A stretch of DNA of 64,000 bases from Methylobacter luteus IMV-B-3098 (GTDB taxonomy: Bacteria > Pseudomonadota > Gammaproteobacteria > Methylococcales > Methylomonadaceae): positions 1 to 64,000 of the forward strand of contig NZ_ATYJ01000015.1 in assembly GCF_000427625.1 (NCBI RefSeq). The letters are read 5' to 3'. Both the position numbers and the translations under genes were made by a program. The stretch's first letter is position 1; each line of letters opens with the position of its first letter. Shown one piece after another: positions 28,401-37,425 of the stretch. The notes under the pieces are model-generated. The model did no database searches and was not told the origin of the DNA. It saw nothing but the letters and a program-made list of their open reading frames with translations.

Positions 28401-31400
28401 CTTGGCCGCCTTTGGCCCTAACATTCGACCCAGCAACTGCTCGCCGTCATCGGTCTGCAGCCGCTTGATGGTTTCCGATCCCTCGACGCGATCCCAGATC
28501 GGCAGGATCGCCCCGACTATCATCCGCTCGGTTTTGGTCTCGGTTTTCGGCGCACTGGCGACTTGTTCATGCCAAAGCTTTTCGGCCTCGGCCTCATCAA
28601 TCGCCCGGGTCAGCGTCACCTTCTGATAACGGCCTGAAACGCTCCGGTAATCCCAGCCACGACTCATCACATCGGCATTATCGATGTATCGATGATCGTT
28701 CTTTCTGATCGTATGCACGACGCCACGGTGTACCGTATGGCCTTCTGAGTCGAGCCTTTCGCCTATGTCGGAAAGAAAGAAGACCTCCCCCTTGTTTTTA
28801 CCGAACTCAGCGACAAACCAGCCGCTTAAATCATCGGCATTGCGACGAGAGCCCGCCAAGTTCTTGGCGTCGTCCCATGAGTTATATTGAATCTCGTTGG
28901 TGACATCCAGCTCGACATATCGGGTCTGCGCCCCGGTATTCTTATCTTCATAAGCGACATCATCACGCACTTTTTTGATGCTCAATGCCGTCATGGTCTG
29001 CAAGCCAACGTCATACAAACCCTGTTGTTTAGCGTATTCAACGGACTCTATGAGCCGCTTTTCAAACTCGCCAAAAACGGCGTTCTGCATGTCGGTTTTC
29101 AGTGATAGCAGTCGATTCAAAAACTGCGGTATTGCCGGGATTTTGCTTTCATTCAACGAAAGATTGTCATCCAGCAGATTCAACCCCATTTGCTTGGTGA
29201 CATCATGAAACGACAGATCGGTGTTATTGCGATAAAGGTCGCCGAAGAAATTCTTGAGTGCGATAGAGGCATATTCGCTTTCAAGATTGTCTGACGCCGT
29301 GAACATGCCTTGACTGGTCGCCTCGCGCTGGCCGCGTGTCAATGCGCCTAACTGATCCAGTCTGCGGGCAATGGATGATACAAACCGCTTTTGCGCCTTC
29401 AGGTTGGTGGTGGGCAGCACATAATGCGGTTCTTGCGCCTGATTGGTCCTATGGGTGCGCCCAAAGCCCTGTACAGCCGAATCGGCCCGCCAACCCGGCT
29501 GCAAAATGTAATGAATGCGTTTACGCTGATTCTCGGCGGTGTTGTCAGCGTGGAATGAATACCCGGTACCGCCTGCCCCGGAAAATACCAGAATGTCTTT
29601 TTTGTTGTTCTGGAATGCTTCGGCATCTGCTCTGGATGAGTGCTTACCCCGCTTTTCTTCAACGACCTTCAGATTACCCTCATCATCACGAACCTGGACA
29701 AACCGGCGGCTACGGCCAGTGATCTCGGCCACCTTATCAGAGCCGAAGGCATTAATGATGGAATCCAGCGGATTCTCAGGCACCCGGATTTGTTGCAGGG
29801 TTTCCAGCAATGCATCGCGCAGGGCAATCGCTTCACGATCAAAGACCGGGTTCCCTTCCGAATCCCTGACCGGTACATAAATGATATTGCCGTTATCGTC
29901 TTTGGACTCTTCGTAGGCCGCCACCGGAAAACCGTTGCGAACGTAGTCCATCAGCATCTGCCTTGGCGTGAAATCAAGATCCTCGAGCGCCCTGTCATTG
30001 GCCGTTGCATTGGCAATGATGCGTTCCTGGGCAGCCTCATTGGTGTTGACCAGTTGAATAACGGCGACATGGCCGGCTGCAAGTTGTTCACGAATATCGT
30101 CAATCACGCGGGGCGTTTGCATGGCCGTGATGATCTGGTTAAAGAAGCGTTGATGTGCGCCCCAGAACTGCGCCATTGCCGCGCTTTTCGCTGGACCGCT
30201 GCTGCCGGCCTGGGTAATCTCCAGCGCTTCTTCAACATTCTCTAAAACGATCTGCCAGGCACCGGCCAGCTCGTTGTAAATATCTTCCTGCAAGTCGGAA
30301 AGCGTATGTTCCAGCCGTTCGTAGCTCACGCCGTCGTAGGACAAGGACCGGGCGAGATACATGCCCATTGCCTTCATATCGCGGCTGATGAGCTCCATTG
30401 ACGCGATACCGCCCTTTGAGACATCGCTGATAAAGGTATTCACATCGGCGAATGGCGTACCCTCGCCCCACAGACCTAGCCGGTCCGCATAGCTCAGGTT
30501 GCTAATCTCGGTAGCACCGGTGGCCGACACATAGGTAACCCGCGCATTGGGCAATTCTTTTTGCAGGTTGATGCCGGCAATCGCCTGCTGCGAAGGTTTT
30601 TTAACGCCACGTTTGCCTTTGATTGCAATGGCGTTGCCCATGCTATGCGCTTCATCAAACGCAATCACGCCATCGAAATCCTTGCCCAGCCAGTCGATGA
30701 TCTGTTGGGTGCGCGTCTTTCCGCCCTTCTGCCCCAGATCATTGGCCTGTTTTTTCTCGCCGCCCCGCAGTGTGGAATAGGTCGTAAACAAAATGCCATC
30801 TGCTTGGATGATGTCATTACCGGCCTTGGTTTTACCCTGAAAGAAGATCTTGTTGGGATCGCCGCCTACGCCTGCGAAATCCCTTCTCGCATCCTCAATC
30901 AATCCCTCGTTGAACGAAATCCAGACCGCCTTGTTTCGGCCCTGCATCAGGTTATCGAGGATAATGCCGGATATTTCCCGTCCCTTGCCGACACCTGTCC
31001 CGTCGCCAATGAAAAAGCCTTTCCGCGAACCGTTAGGCAGCAACTGAGAATGCGCTTGTCCGGCATAAACTACAGACTCAAGCTGTGCAATGGATAACAA
31101 TCCGTCTTGTATCAGATCCGCAGGCAGCACGGGCGTATAGATTGGCGCTGGCGGCTCTACAGCCGACATCGCCGCTGACTGTACCAGTTTTCCGGGATGT
31201 GGTTTTGCGCCTGGAATGGTGAGACGCTGAGGACTGTAATTGGCGAATACAGAATCAGTAAACTCGCTGACTTCGCCGCTCTTAATCTCTACTGTAACTG
31301 TTCCGGCCTTGTTGCTTTCACTGACGCCACTATTTCCTCCAATATCTGCGCCGCTGCTTCCTCCAGTGTTTCCGACAGCTCCATTTGAAACTCCACTCCC

Positions 31401-32693
31401 GGCTCCGATTCCGTCATTAACGACATCGCCAATGGTGGATTCGCCGCGAGTTTCGCTATCAGTAACAGGGGCTCCTGAATCTCCCCCGTGTCCAATAGAT
31501 TCCGTTCCAGCGCCTCCCGCACCACTACCAAGGCCGCGAGCTCCGTCGCTGGGTTGCAAGGGATCTGGTACTGCTTGAGTATCCGCTGTGACTGCCGGTT
31601 GATTGAATTCTCGTTGAGAGTGCTGACGTTCATTTCTAATGTCCTCTAACAATGCGGGTAAATCGGCGACCGATTCGACTCTACCTGTCAAAACAGGCTG
31701 AGTCGTCGGCCCGGTTTTATCGATAACCAAAATTTGGTTATCGAACGTCGTGCCATACTTCGCATACTCTTTGCCGGCTATGCCGACATTGGCACGGACC
31801 TTATATTTTTTCTCTATTTCCTTCCACCACTTGCTAAATGCCGGTCGGTCCGCCGCCATACCATTGCCGACAACAGCCACCAACCGGCCGCCGTCCTGTA
31901 GCCGTCTCAATGCCTGCTCGATGTGTCTAGCGCCGTTCGATGTGTCGCGTTGCCCCTGCACACGCCCTGCTGTCGATGAAAACGGCGGATTCATGACAAT
32001 GACTGAAGGCTTTATATCGGACGGTAGTACGTTGTCCAATTGCTCCGCGTTCTCCTTGAACAGTCTCGCCTGGGGGAACAGTGAGGAAAGTAACACCTGT
32101 CTGCGTGGCGATAACTCATTCAGAACAATCTCGGCTCCGGCAATCTTTGGCCAGATTGCCAAATCACCAGTGCCGGCAGACGGCTCGCCCATCACATCGC
32201 TGCGTTTGACGTTTGCCACCCAATTAGCCACAAACGCGAGTGCCGGAGGCGTACTGAATTGCTGGAATTCATCCATTTCCTCATCACGACGCGTTTGCGT
32301 GGGCAGTTTCTGAATACGCTTGGTTAGTTCGATTGCTTTGCTATTTGCCCATGCCGCGTCTTGATCAGTCCAGTCGGCTTTCTCAGTATTGCCAAGATGG
32401 ATGTTAAAAGCCGCTTCCATCGCATCATAGGCGTCCTTGGTAGAATAGATGCCTTCCGCCTGAGTGCCGCCGAAAGCGCGATTCGCCTCGTCAGTTAAGA
32501 ACTTGACTGTGATTTCTCCGTCCCTGTCCAGCTTTTCAGCTAAACGTAGCGCGAGAACATAGCGAGACTGATCAAACGATGCGGTTAATGAGTCCGTCTC
32601 TTTTGGTCGAATAACCGGGGATACTGCCGCATTCCCGGCAACCAGCCAATCATCGAATAAATCCCATTGATCCGGGTAAGATTGCTTAGCCAT
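25449..32693 (-). CDS. DarB-like methylase-helicase fused to ArdC/TraC-type antirestriction primase
   Basis: A 2414-residue multidomain protein in the RP4 traC position. Residues about 140-340 are an adenine-methylase-like domain (GEPSAGTGDL, MNPPF). Residues about 370-480 are a Gly/Ser-rich linker. Residues about 500-1350 are a strawberry-notch-type helicase (GDGTGVGKG, FDEAH, SATG, QGFGRTHRT). Residues 1591-1915 are ArdC: an N-terminal DNA-binding part (PWQRPWEAG) plus a zincin motif HELGH. Residues 1916-2414 have two DUF5710 repeats (YINVPYREKGEAKALGARWD and a second copy) and a TOPRIM primase (IAEGYATAASL). Methylase plus helicase is the plan of phage P1 DarB; ArdC plus primase is that of RP4 TraC1. 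ATG codons preceded by AGGGAG (at 27923) and AGGAG (at 26948) mark both inner junctions, so shorter forms are probably made too. Confidence 0.88.
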   Translation of the reverse strand: MAKQSYPDQWDLFDDWLVAGNAAVSPVIRPKETDSLTASFDQSRYVLALRLAEKLDRDGEITVKFLTDEANRAFGGTQAEGIYSTKDAYDAMEAAFNIHLGNTEKADWTDQDAAWANSKAIELTKRIQKLPTQTRRDEEMDEFQQFSTPPALAFVANWVANVKRSDVMGEPSAGTGDLAIWPKIAGAEIVLNELSPRRQVLLSSLFPQARLFKENAEQLDNVLPSDIKPSVIVMNPPFSSTAGRVQGQRDTSNGARHIEQALRRLQDGGRLVAVVGNGMAADRPAFSKWWKEIEKKYKVRANVGIAGKEYAKYGTTFDNQILVIDKTGPTTQPVLTGRVESVADLPALLEDIRNERQHSQREFNQPAVTADTQAVPDPLQPSDGARGLGSGAGGAGTESIGHGGDSGAPVTDSETRGESTIGDVVNDGIGAGSGVSNGAVGNTGGSSGADIGGNSGVSESNKAGTVTVEIKSGEVSEFTDSVFANYSPQRLTIPGAKPHPGKLVQSAAMSAVEPPAPIYTPVLPADLIQDGLLSIAQLESVVYAGQAHSQLLPNGSRKGFFIGDGTGVGKGREISGIILDNLMQGRNKAVWISFNEGLIEDARRDFAGVGGDPNKIFFQGKTKAGNDIIQADGILFTTYSTLRGGEKKQANDLGQKGGKTRTQQIIDWLGKDFDGVIAFDEAHSMGNAIAIKGKRGVKKPSQQAIAGINLQKELPNARVTYVSATGATEISNLSYADRLGLWGEGTPFADVNTFISDVSKGGIASMELISRDMKAMGMYLARSLSYDGVSYERLEHTLSDLQEDIYNELAGAWQIVLENVEEALEITQAGSSGPAKSAAMAQFWGAHQRFFNQIITAMQTPRVIDDIREQLAAGHVAVIQLVNTNEAAQERIIANATANDRALEDLDFTPRQMLMDYVRNGFPVAAYEESKDDNGNIIYVPVRDSEGNPVFDREAIALRDALLETLQQIRVPENPLDSIINAFGSDKVAEITGRSRRFVQVRDDEGNLKVVEEKRGKHSSRADAEAFQNNKKDILVFSGAGGTGYSFHADNTAENQRKRIHYILQPGWRADSAVQGFGRTHRTNQAQEPHYVLPTTNLKAQKRFVSSIARRLDQLGALTRGQREATSQGMFTASDNLESEYASIALKNFFGDLYRNNTDLSFHDVTKQMGLNLLDDNLSLNESKIPAIPQFLNRLLSLKTDMQNAVFGEFEKRLIESVEYAKQQGLYDVGLQTMTALSIKKVRDDVAYEDKNTGAQTRYVELDVTNEIQYNSWDDAKNLAGSRRNADDLSGWFVAEFGKNKGEVFFLSDIGERLDSEGHTVHRGVVHTIRKNDHRYIDNADVMSRGWDYRSVSGRYQKVTLTRAIDEAEAEKLWHEQVASAPKTETKTERMIVGAILPIWDRVEGSETIKRLQTDDGEQLLGRMLGPKAAKQTLKNLGLDSGLSNMTASDLFNAIKNGNKAILSNGWEITTAKVNHEDRIEIKGRSYLTDAEKRVLKEQGAFIERINWAERVFIPTNSGGIGVFERITASKPVVDLIEKNRRQAAEEAEQEHGIPDVSNEQTTQDASVEAITTKNVSDDIAVPSYQGDISMNQKNEKKPYHETVAENLIKQLEAGTAPWQRPWEAGASGSFLPYNPTTGNRYKGINALHLMSQNHDDQRWMTYKQAAAAGGQVRKGEKGTGIQYWKFTEEQIKKDDNGKPVLDTEGKPLKVVVRLERPRVFFATVFNGEQIDGLPPIQKKEQNWNPIERVENILAASGANIQHNGGERAFYRPSTDSIHLPDKGLFSSAERYYSTALHELGHWTGHSSRLDRDLAHPFGSEGYAKEELRAEIASMILGDELGIGHDPGQHAAYVGSWIRALKDDPLEIFRAAADAEKIQNYVLAFEQVQEQDQQQTTDPELVAEYFNQTQVQEISMEPSQHNAIESEQQTQRGDQDQQKSERQYINVPYREKGEAKALGARWDRQEQAWYIPPGVETAPFAKWAQGSNQIAMEEKPVEVQDQDQRTYLAVPYGERVAAKVAGAMWDKVAKFWYAGPDADMTKLERWKPDNMRNQQGPAMTPKEEFTEALQSLGCIVTGEHPIMDGKKHRIGVEGDKKGEEAGFYVGHLDGHPAGYIKNNRTGIDMKWKSKGYTLDPQEKAKLQAEAATKLAERAAEQDRLHEATAQRVSRQLETLIPVNKPTAYLEAKGIEAHAGALTDKEGQKTYIPAFDVEGKQWTMQYIQEGGTKRFAKDSRKEGCFHPVGGMDAVAAAPTLVIAEGYATAASLSEALDHATVAAFDSGNLSHVARALHEKFPDKPIIIAGDDDRHLAATQGINPGRVKAEEAAKAVGGKAIFPIFAPGEQAANPKAFTDFNDLATKSELGRDGVERQAIAAVKKALLEKDERQEHMQQLEQGQKQDVKQEQRPRRAMKMG

Positions 32694-32699
32694 ACTCGA

Positions 32700-32918
32700 C
32701 TACTCAAGGTCTATCAGGTCAGCGCTACTCTCTAACGCATCGGCTTCACTGATGGCGTCCTCTTCAAAGGCGCCGGCTTTCTCGGCCTCGTCTGGATCAA
32801 ACTCTACCTCAAAGCTTGGCGTTGTTTCTGCATCGCTCAACTTTTCAACGAGCACGTCTGCCTCAGACTCGATCCCAACTTCGTTGGCTGAACTGTTATT
32901 ATCTTCACTTTGCATCAT
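32700..32918 (-). CDS. Small acidic protein in the traD position
   Basis: A 72-residue, strongly acidic protein ([40 protein letters not shown]). The start is ATG 32918, preceded by AGGAG; the TTG at 32933 overlaps that site. It sits between the topoisomerase gene (12 bp from its stop codon) and the large traC-position gene (6 bp before its start), exactly where RP4 has traD. RP4 TraD is itself small and of unclear function. No sequence motif supports more than a positional comparison. Confidence 0.65.
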   Translation of the reverse strand: MMQSEDNNSSANEVGIESEADVLVEKLSDAETTPSFEVEFDPDEAEKAGAFEEDAISEADALESSADLIDLE

Positions 32919-32929
32919 GGTTTTACTCC

Positions 32930-34987
32930 TCAATTACTGTCATTGTTACGGCCCTTGCTATAGTCCGGTCGTCCTTTTAGCTCAGGGTAGGTTTGCTTGC
33001 AGGTAGGGAAGTTGCTGCATCCCCACCAGAAATGGCCTTTCTTTTTGCTGGGCCGGCGTGACAAGCCGCTGCCGCATGCCATGCATTTATGCAGCGAGGA
33101 CACCGGAACAACTTCTTTGCCGCCGGCGATGTGCACCGCTCCCTCGTTAGCCTTCTCTACCTGGTCGCGGATGAAAGCTTCCTGCCTGGCAATGAAGGTG
33201 GTCAACTCGGCGGTGCCTTGCTCGATCCCTTTCAACATCCGCTCATATAAGGCGGTCAGAACCGGGCTTTTCACGACTTCTGGAAGAGCGTCGATGACAC
33301 TGCGGCCCAGGATCGTGCTGACGATCTGCTTGCCCTTAAGGGCCAAGAACTCGCGGCGCTTCAATTCGGAAAGAATGGAAGCGCGGGTGGCCGATGTGCC
33401 GATGCCGTCGCCTTCGCGCAGCATCTTCTTGTGTTCGGAATCGGACACGAATTTATGGATGTTCTCCATTGCGCGGGTCAGTGTGCCCTCTGTGAACCGG
33501 GCTGGCGGTTTCGTCTTGGCGTCCCGCCTGATGGCCGCGGTGCAGGTCACGCCGTCGCCTTGTTTCATGGCCGGCAGGTGTTGATTGCTGCCCTCTTCCG
33601 GATCTTTGCTGCCGTCTTCGTCGGACTCATGAAATACCTCCCGCCAACCATTACGGGTGACAACCTTTCCGCTCGCGGTGAAGGTTTCGCCCTCGACTTC
33701 TGCCGCCACGGTAGTTTTCATATACTCGTGCAGCGGGTAGAACTGCGCCAGGTAAGCCCGGACAATCAACTCATAAATATTGCGCTCCTTGTCAGTGAGG
33801 CCCGCCTTACTGCCTTTGTGCATCGTCGGGATGATTCCGTGGTGCGCGGTGATTTTTGAGTCGTCCCATGTTTTGGACTTGATGCGTAGATCTGTGCCGT
33901 CCACTATCCCGTCCAGCTCGGGATTGACGTGTTTGACCGCTTCCAGCACATCGACTGCGTCGGCATGTTGGGATTCCGGCAGATAGGCGCAATCTGTGCG
34001 TGGATACGAGGTCAACTTGTGGGTTTCATAAAGTGTCTGGCAGACGTTCAGCACATCTTCGGCACTGTACCCAAATTTGTTGGAAGCCAGGAGGGTAATA
34101 TCAGACAGTGCGAAAGCCAGCGGCTGGTTCTGTTTCTTGGCTTCTTGCTTATACTCGGCAATGATGCCGGGCTTGCCAGTCACCTTCTCGACAAGCGCAT
34201 CGGCAATGCCCGTATCGACGAGCCGACCTTCGGAATCGAGGCCAACTTGATCTTCTTTAGCCTTCCAGGCAGCGGTAAAGGGGCCGCCGACGTGCTGAAT
34301 ATCGGCCCGAATGGTGTGATAAGGCACCGGCTTGAATCCTTCTATTTCCCGATCCCTAGTAACAACCAAGGCCAATGTGGGCGTCTGCACACGTCCAACA
34401 GTTAAGAGTGCGCGGGAACCACCCCGCTGCGCCCGAAGTGTATATGCGCGACTAAGATTCATGCCGATGAGCCAATCGGCCCGCTGTCTCGCCTTGGCGG
34501 CATCGGCCCAGCCGGCAAAAGTGGTGTTGTCCTTTAAGGCGGCCAGCCCGCGTCTGACTGAAACAGCATCTTGTGCGGATACCCAAAACCGGCGTACCTG
34601 CTTGGTATTGCAGAAGTGTTCAAGGACCTCGTCAACCAGCAATTGCCCTTCCCGGTCGGGATCACCGGCGTTCACAATTACGTCAGCTTCCTTGAGCAGC
34701 TTTCCAATCGTTGCAAGCTGTTTTTTCGCATCTTCCTTGGGCTTGAGAATCCAGTTCGTAGGAATGATGGGCAGTTCATCGATTCGCCAGACCTTCCGGC
34801 CGTTCTGGCCGCGTGGTACGTCATCCGGTGTGTAGTCATCCGGCTCGGCCTGCTCGAGCATGTGGCCAAAGCACCAGGTTATTTTGTCGTTGCCGCACTG
34901 GATGAATCCGTCGCCTTTTCCAGTAATCCCCAATTCGCCCGCAATGGCTTTTGCCACAGACGGTTTTTCTGCAATAAACAAATTCAT
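32930..34987 (-). CDS. traE: Type IA DNA topoisomerase III, TraE-like
   Basis: A 685-residue type IA topoisomerase. The TOPRIM domain opens the protein ([20 protein letters not shown]) and has the metal motif [11 protein letters not shown] (about 107-117). The catalytic tyrosine lies in [14 protein letters not shown] near residue 327. A C-terminal zinc ribbon ([11 protein letters not shown] then WGCSNFPTC) ends the protein. RP4 TraE is the homologous plasmid topoisomerase and lies in the same place, between traD and traF. It probably resolves topological problems of plasmid replication or transfer. TAAGGAG precedes the start. Complete and apparently functional. Confidence 0.95.
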   Translation of the reverse strand: MNLFIAEKPSVAKAIAGELGITGKGDGFIQCGNDKITWCFGHMLEQAEPDDYTPDDVPRGQNGRKVWRIDELPIIPTNWILKPKEDAKKQLATIGKLLKEADVIVNAGDPDREGQLLVDEVLEHFCNTKQVRRFWVSAQDAVSVRRGLAALKDNTTFAGWADAAKARQRADWLIGMNLSRAYTLRAQRGGSRALLTVGRVQTPTLALVVTRDREIEGFKPVPYHTIRADIQHVGGPFTAAWKAKEDQVGLDSEGRLVDTGIADALVEKVTGKPGIIAEYKQEAKKQNQPLAFALSDITLLASNKFGYSAEDVLNVCQTLYETHKLTSYPRTDCAYLPESQHADAVDVLEAVKHVNPELDGIVDGTDLRIKSKTWDDSKITAHHGIIPTMHKGSKAGLTDKERNIYELIVRAYLAQFYPLHEYMKTTVAAEVEGETFTASGKVVTRNGWREVFHESDEDGSKDPEEGSNQHLPAMKQGDGVTCTAAIRRDAKTKPPARFTEGTLTRAMENIHKFVSDSEHKKMLREGDGIGTSATRASILSELKRREFLALKGKQIVSTILGRSVIDALPEVVKSPVLTALYERMLKGIEQGTAELTTFIARQEAFIRDQVEKANEGAVHIAGGKEVVPVSSLHKCMACGSGLSRRPSKKKGHFWWGCSNFPTCKQTYPELKGRPDYSKGRNNDSN

Positions 34988-34996
34988 TCCCTCTCC

Positions 34997-35533
34997 TTAC
35001 TGTGTAATTACCGGCCGAATCACGGCCTTGATTTGCGACCGATTGACCGGCCCGAAGTAGCGGCCATCGAAGGATGTGTCGCTCACATCGGACATAAGCA
35101 GCAGCTCTGCTTCGCCTAATCTGTAATGGTCAACATGGAATTGCGGCAGCGCTTGGCCGACAGTATCAACCTTGCGCGGAACACTGAGAGGAAGAAGCTC
35201 ACCATTTACCCGTACTCCCTCATCATTAATCGCTACAATGTCGTTTTTAGCCGCTAAAATTCGTTTTATCATGTAGCCAAATCCGCCGGGACAGAAGCCG
35301 GCCCCGATGTATCCTCTTTCCTTCGCCTTCACAAACACGCCGTTTTGCGGTGGACAAAACATCACATAAGCGCCTTTAGCCACTGGCTCATTGCTGATCC
35401 AGTACAGCCCGATCGGGATGCTTTTCGTAGTGTTGATGCGTGCGCCGACGATGTATGCGGCCCCGCTGACGAACATGGCGGCAATACCCGCAACCGCGAC
35501 GCCACTCGTAAAACGTTCCAAGATACGGCTCAT
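34997..35533 (-). CDS. traF: TraF, conjugative transfer signal peptidase (S26 family)
   Basis: A 178-residue inner-membrane protease with one N-terminal membrane segment (VAVAGIAAMFVSGAAYIVGA). The catalytic serine is in TTKSIPIGLYW (about residue 38) and the lysine in YMIKRILAAKNDIV (about 89). The box SFDGRYFGPV near the C-terminus is typical of signal-peptidase-like TraF. In RP4, TraF processes and cyclises the TrbC pilin; a TrbC with suitable features is present at 58655. The ATG overlaps the traG stop codon (ATGA), so translation is coupled. A KorB operator lies inside this gene. Confidence 0.94.
   Translation of the reverse strand: MSRILERFTSGVAVAGIAAMFVSGAAYIVGARINTTKSIPIGLYWISNEPVAKGAYVMFCPPQNGVFVKAKERGYIGAGFCPGGFGYMIKRILAAKNDIVAINDEGVRVNGELLPLSVPRKVDTVGQALPQFHVDHYRLGEAELLLMSDVSDTSFDGRYFGPVNRSQIKAVIRPVITQ
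35246..35258. promoter_or_regulatory. KorB operator inside traF
   Basis: TTTAGCCGCTAAA, an exact match to the RK2 KorB operator TTTAGC(G/C)GCTAAA. Intragenic KorB sites are also known in RK2, where KorB acts at a distance or bridges sites. Confidence 0.85.
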
Positions 35534-37425
35534 ATCTGAATATCCGCTTTGTACACTTGAATAAGCTTGTCACTCAGTTTTGGAGCCGGAATCGAAGCCC
35601 GAGCCTGAAAGACAGGATCTTTGAAATAGAGCGGCTGTTTTCCGTAGATGGCCGGGTAACCGGCAACGTAGATCACCATGTCACCCGCTTTTTCGATTTC
35701 GCCCGATGCGTTCTTGCGCGGCCCCGGCATGCGCAGACATTCATCGGGTGTAAGCAAAGGCCGCTGTACTTCTTGGATCGTGCGTGATACCTGCCCCATC
35801 ATGGCGGCCGTGCGGCGGCCGCTGGTTGTAATCTGTTCCTTAATCACGGTGGTCTGCCCGGTCAGACGCGAAAGATGCTCGGCAGTCTCGACACGGTTAG
35901 GTGGATAAGCATTTTGAACGTGACAATTGGAGGTAATCTGCTCATCATGACCATATCCCGTTTCCCGGCTACGAAGCTGGTTGATATCCTGGCAAATCAG
36001 ATAACACTTGATGCCGTAGCCAGCCACGAAAGCCAGCGACTCCTGCAGGATTTCCAGCTTTCCAAGACTTGGAAACTCATCCAACATCATGAGCAAACGA
36101 TGCTTATAGTGGGCTACGGGCCGGCCATTCTTGAACTCCATCTTGTCGGCCAGCAGACGCACGATCATGTTCACCATCACGCGCACCAAAGGTCTCAGCC
36201 GGGACTTATCGTTCGGTTGAGTGACTATGTATAGGCTTATCGGGTCGTCGTGGTTCATCAGGTCCTTGATGCGAAACTCTGACTTGCTGACATTCCGGGC
36301 CACAACAGGGTCGCGGTACAAGGCTAAGTAAGATTTGGCCGTGGAAAGGACCGAGCCAGCCTCTTCTTCGGGCCGGTCCATCATGTCCCGAGCCGCCGAT
36401 CCGATAGCTGGATGGTTCTGACCGTCCTGGTGGCCGTAAGTTGCCATTTCCATCCAAAGCTCGGCAATGTCACGGTTTGGATCTGCCAACATGGCATCGA
36501 CGGATGGTAAAGTAGCCTCTGTACCTTCGTGTTTGACCTTGTAAAGCGCGTGCAGGATCACGCCGACCAGCAGCGCGAAGGCTGTTTTCTGCCAATGGGA
36601 TTCAAGACCTTTGCCGTCTGGGTCAACAATGAGGGAAGTAAGGTTTTGTACATCGCCTACCTCGTTTTCCGTGCCAATCCGGACTTCATCCAGGGGATTC
36701 CAGCAAACGCCGCCATTGATCGATGCCGGCTCGAAGCTTAATACTCTATTTCTGGCGTACTTTTTTCTCCAGCCAGCGGTCAAGGCCCAAAGCTCGCCTT
36801 TCAGATCGGTGATCACGGCGCTGGCCGGCCATGCAAGCAGGGTCGGAATAACCAAGCCGACACCCTTGCCGGAACGGGTCGGCGCATACGTCAGGACGTG
36901 TTCAGGCCCGTTATGGCGCAGGTAGTAAAATTTACCATTTTTGTCCTCCCATCCGCCGACATACACACCGGCAGCAGTGGGCAACTCCTTGCCTGTCACG
37001 ATTTCAAGAAAAGTTCTCGGCCGTGGCAATAGGCCCGCAGCTTGAATATCCTTTTGCCCGGCCCATCTAGCCGAACCGTGAAGGTACTCGCTTGCTTTGG
37101 ATGAGTTCGAGGAAATAACCTTAGCTACGGCCACGCTAAGCAGCCCAACAGTGGAAACCAACATGCCAATACTTCCTGCCCGCATGATTTCATTCGGATA
37201 CTGGCCGTACCACATCGATCCCCATTGCAAGATCGACCAGGGCGTATAAATATGGCTTACATGGGCGCCAAGGCTATCCTGATAGTTAAATGTGTAGGCG
37301 AAAAACTGAGTGGCCGATTGCAGTCCGGCACCAAGAGAAAGCACTCCCAAAGTCGGTAGCAGTTTATTGCCTTTCTTTTTGTCCCGAACCTGGGGACCAA
37401 CCGCATTATTGTGTTTAGGTTTCAT
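35530..37425 (-). CDS. traG: TraG, VirD4-type coupling ATPase
   Basis: A 631-residue type IV coupling protein that connects the relaxosome to the mating channel. It has N-terminal membrane segments (LLPTLGVLSLGAGLQSATQF and the region around residues 85-110). The P-loop is in YAPTRSGKGVGLVIPTLLAW (about 180-190). Walker B is LMMLDEFPSLGKL (about 447). The C-terminal part includes ICQDINQLRSRETGYG. The length fits RP4 TraG (635 residues). It overlaps the traI stop codon at its start and the traF start at its end, each by four bases. Confidence 0.96.
   Translation of the reverse strand: MKPKHNNAVGPQVRDKKKGNKLLPTLGVLSLGAGLQSATQFFAYTFNYQDSLGAHVSHIYTPWSILQWGSMWYGQYPNEIMRAGSIGMLVSTVGLLSVAVAKVISSNSSKASEYLHGSARWAGQKDIQAAGLLPRPRTFLEIVTGKELPTAAGVYVGGWEDKNGKFYYLRHNGPEHVLTYAPTRSGKGVGLVIPTLLAWPASAVITDLKGELWALTAGWRKKYARNRVLSFEPASINGGVCWNPLDEVRIGTENEVGDVQNLTSLIVDPDGKGLESHWQKTAFALLVGVILHALYKVKHEGTEATLPSVDAMLADPNRDIAELWMEMATYGHQDGQNHPAIGSAARDMMDRPEEEAGSVLSTAKSYLALYRDPVVARNVSKSEFRIKDLMNHDDPISLYIVTQPNDKSRLRPLVRVMVNMIVRLLADKMEFKNGRPVAHYKHRLLMMLDEFPSLGKLEILQESLAFVAGYGIKCYLICQDINQLRSRETGYGHDEQITSNCHVQNAYPPNRVETAEHLSRLTGQTTVIKEQITTSGRRTAAMMGQVSRTIQEVQRPLLTPDECLRMPGPRKNASGEIEKAGDMVIYVAGYPAIYGKQPLYFKDPVFQARASIPAPKLSDKLIQVYKADIQI

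Noticed and set aside
26361-31097. Open frames of 110-200 codons opposite the large traC-position gene
   Set aside because: They are shadows on the opposite strand of a continuous, motif-rich protein, with compositions expected of antisense frames.
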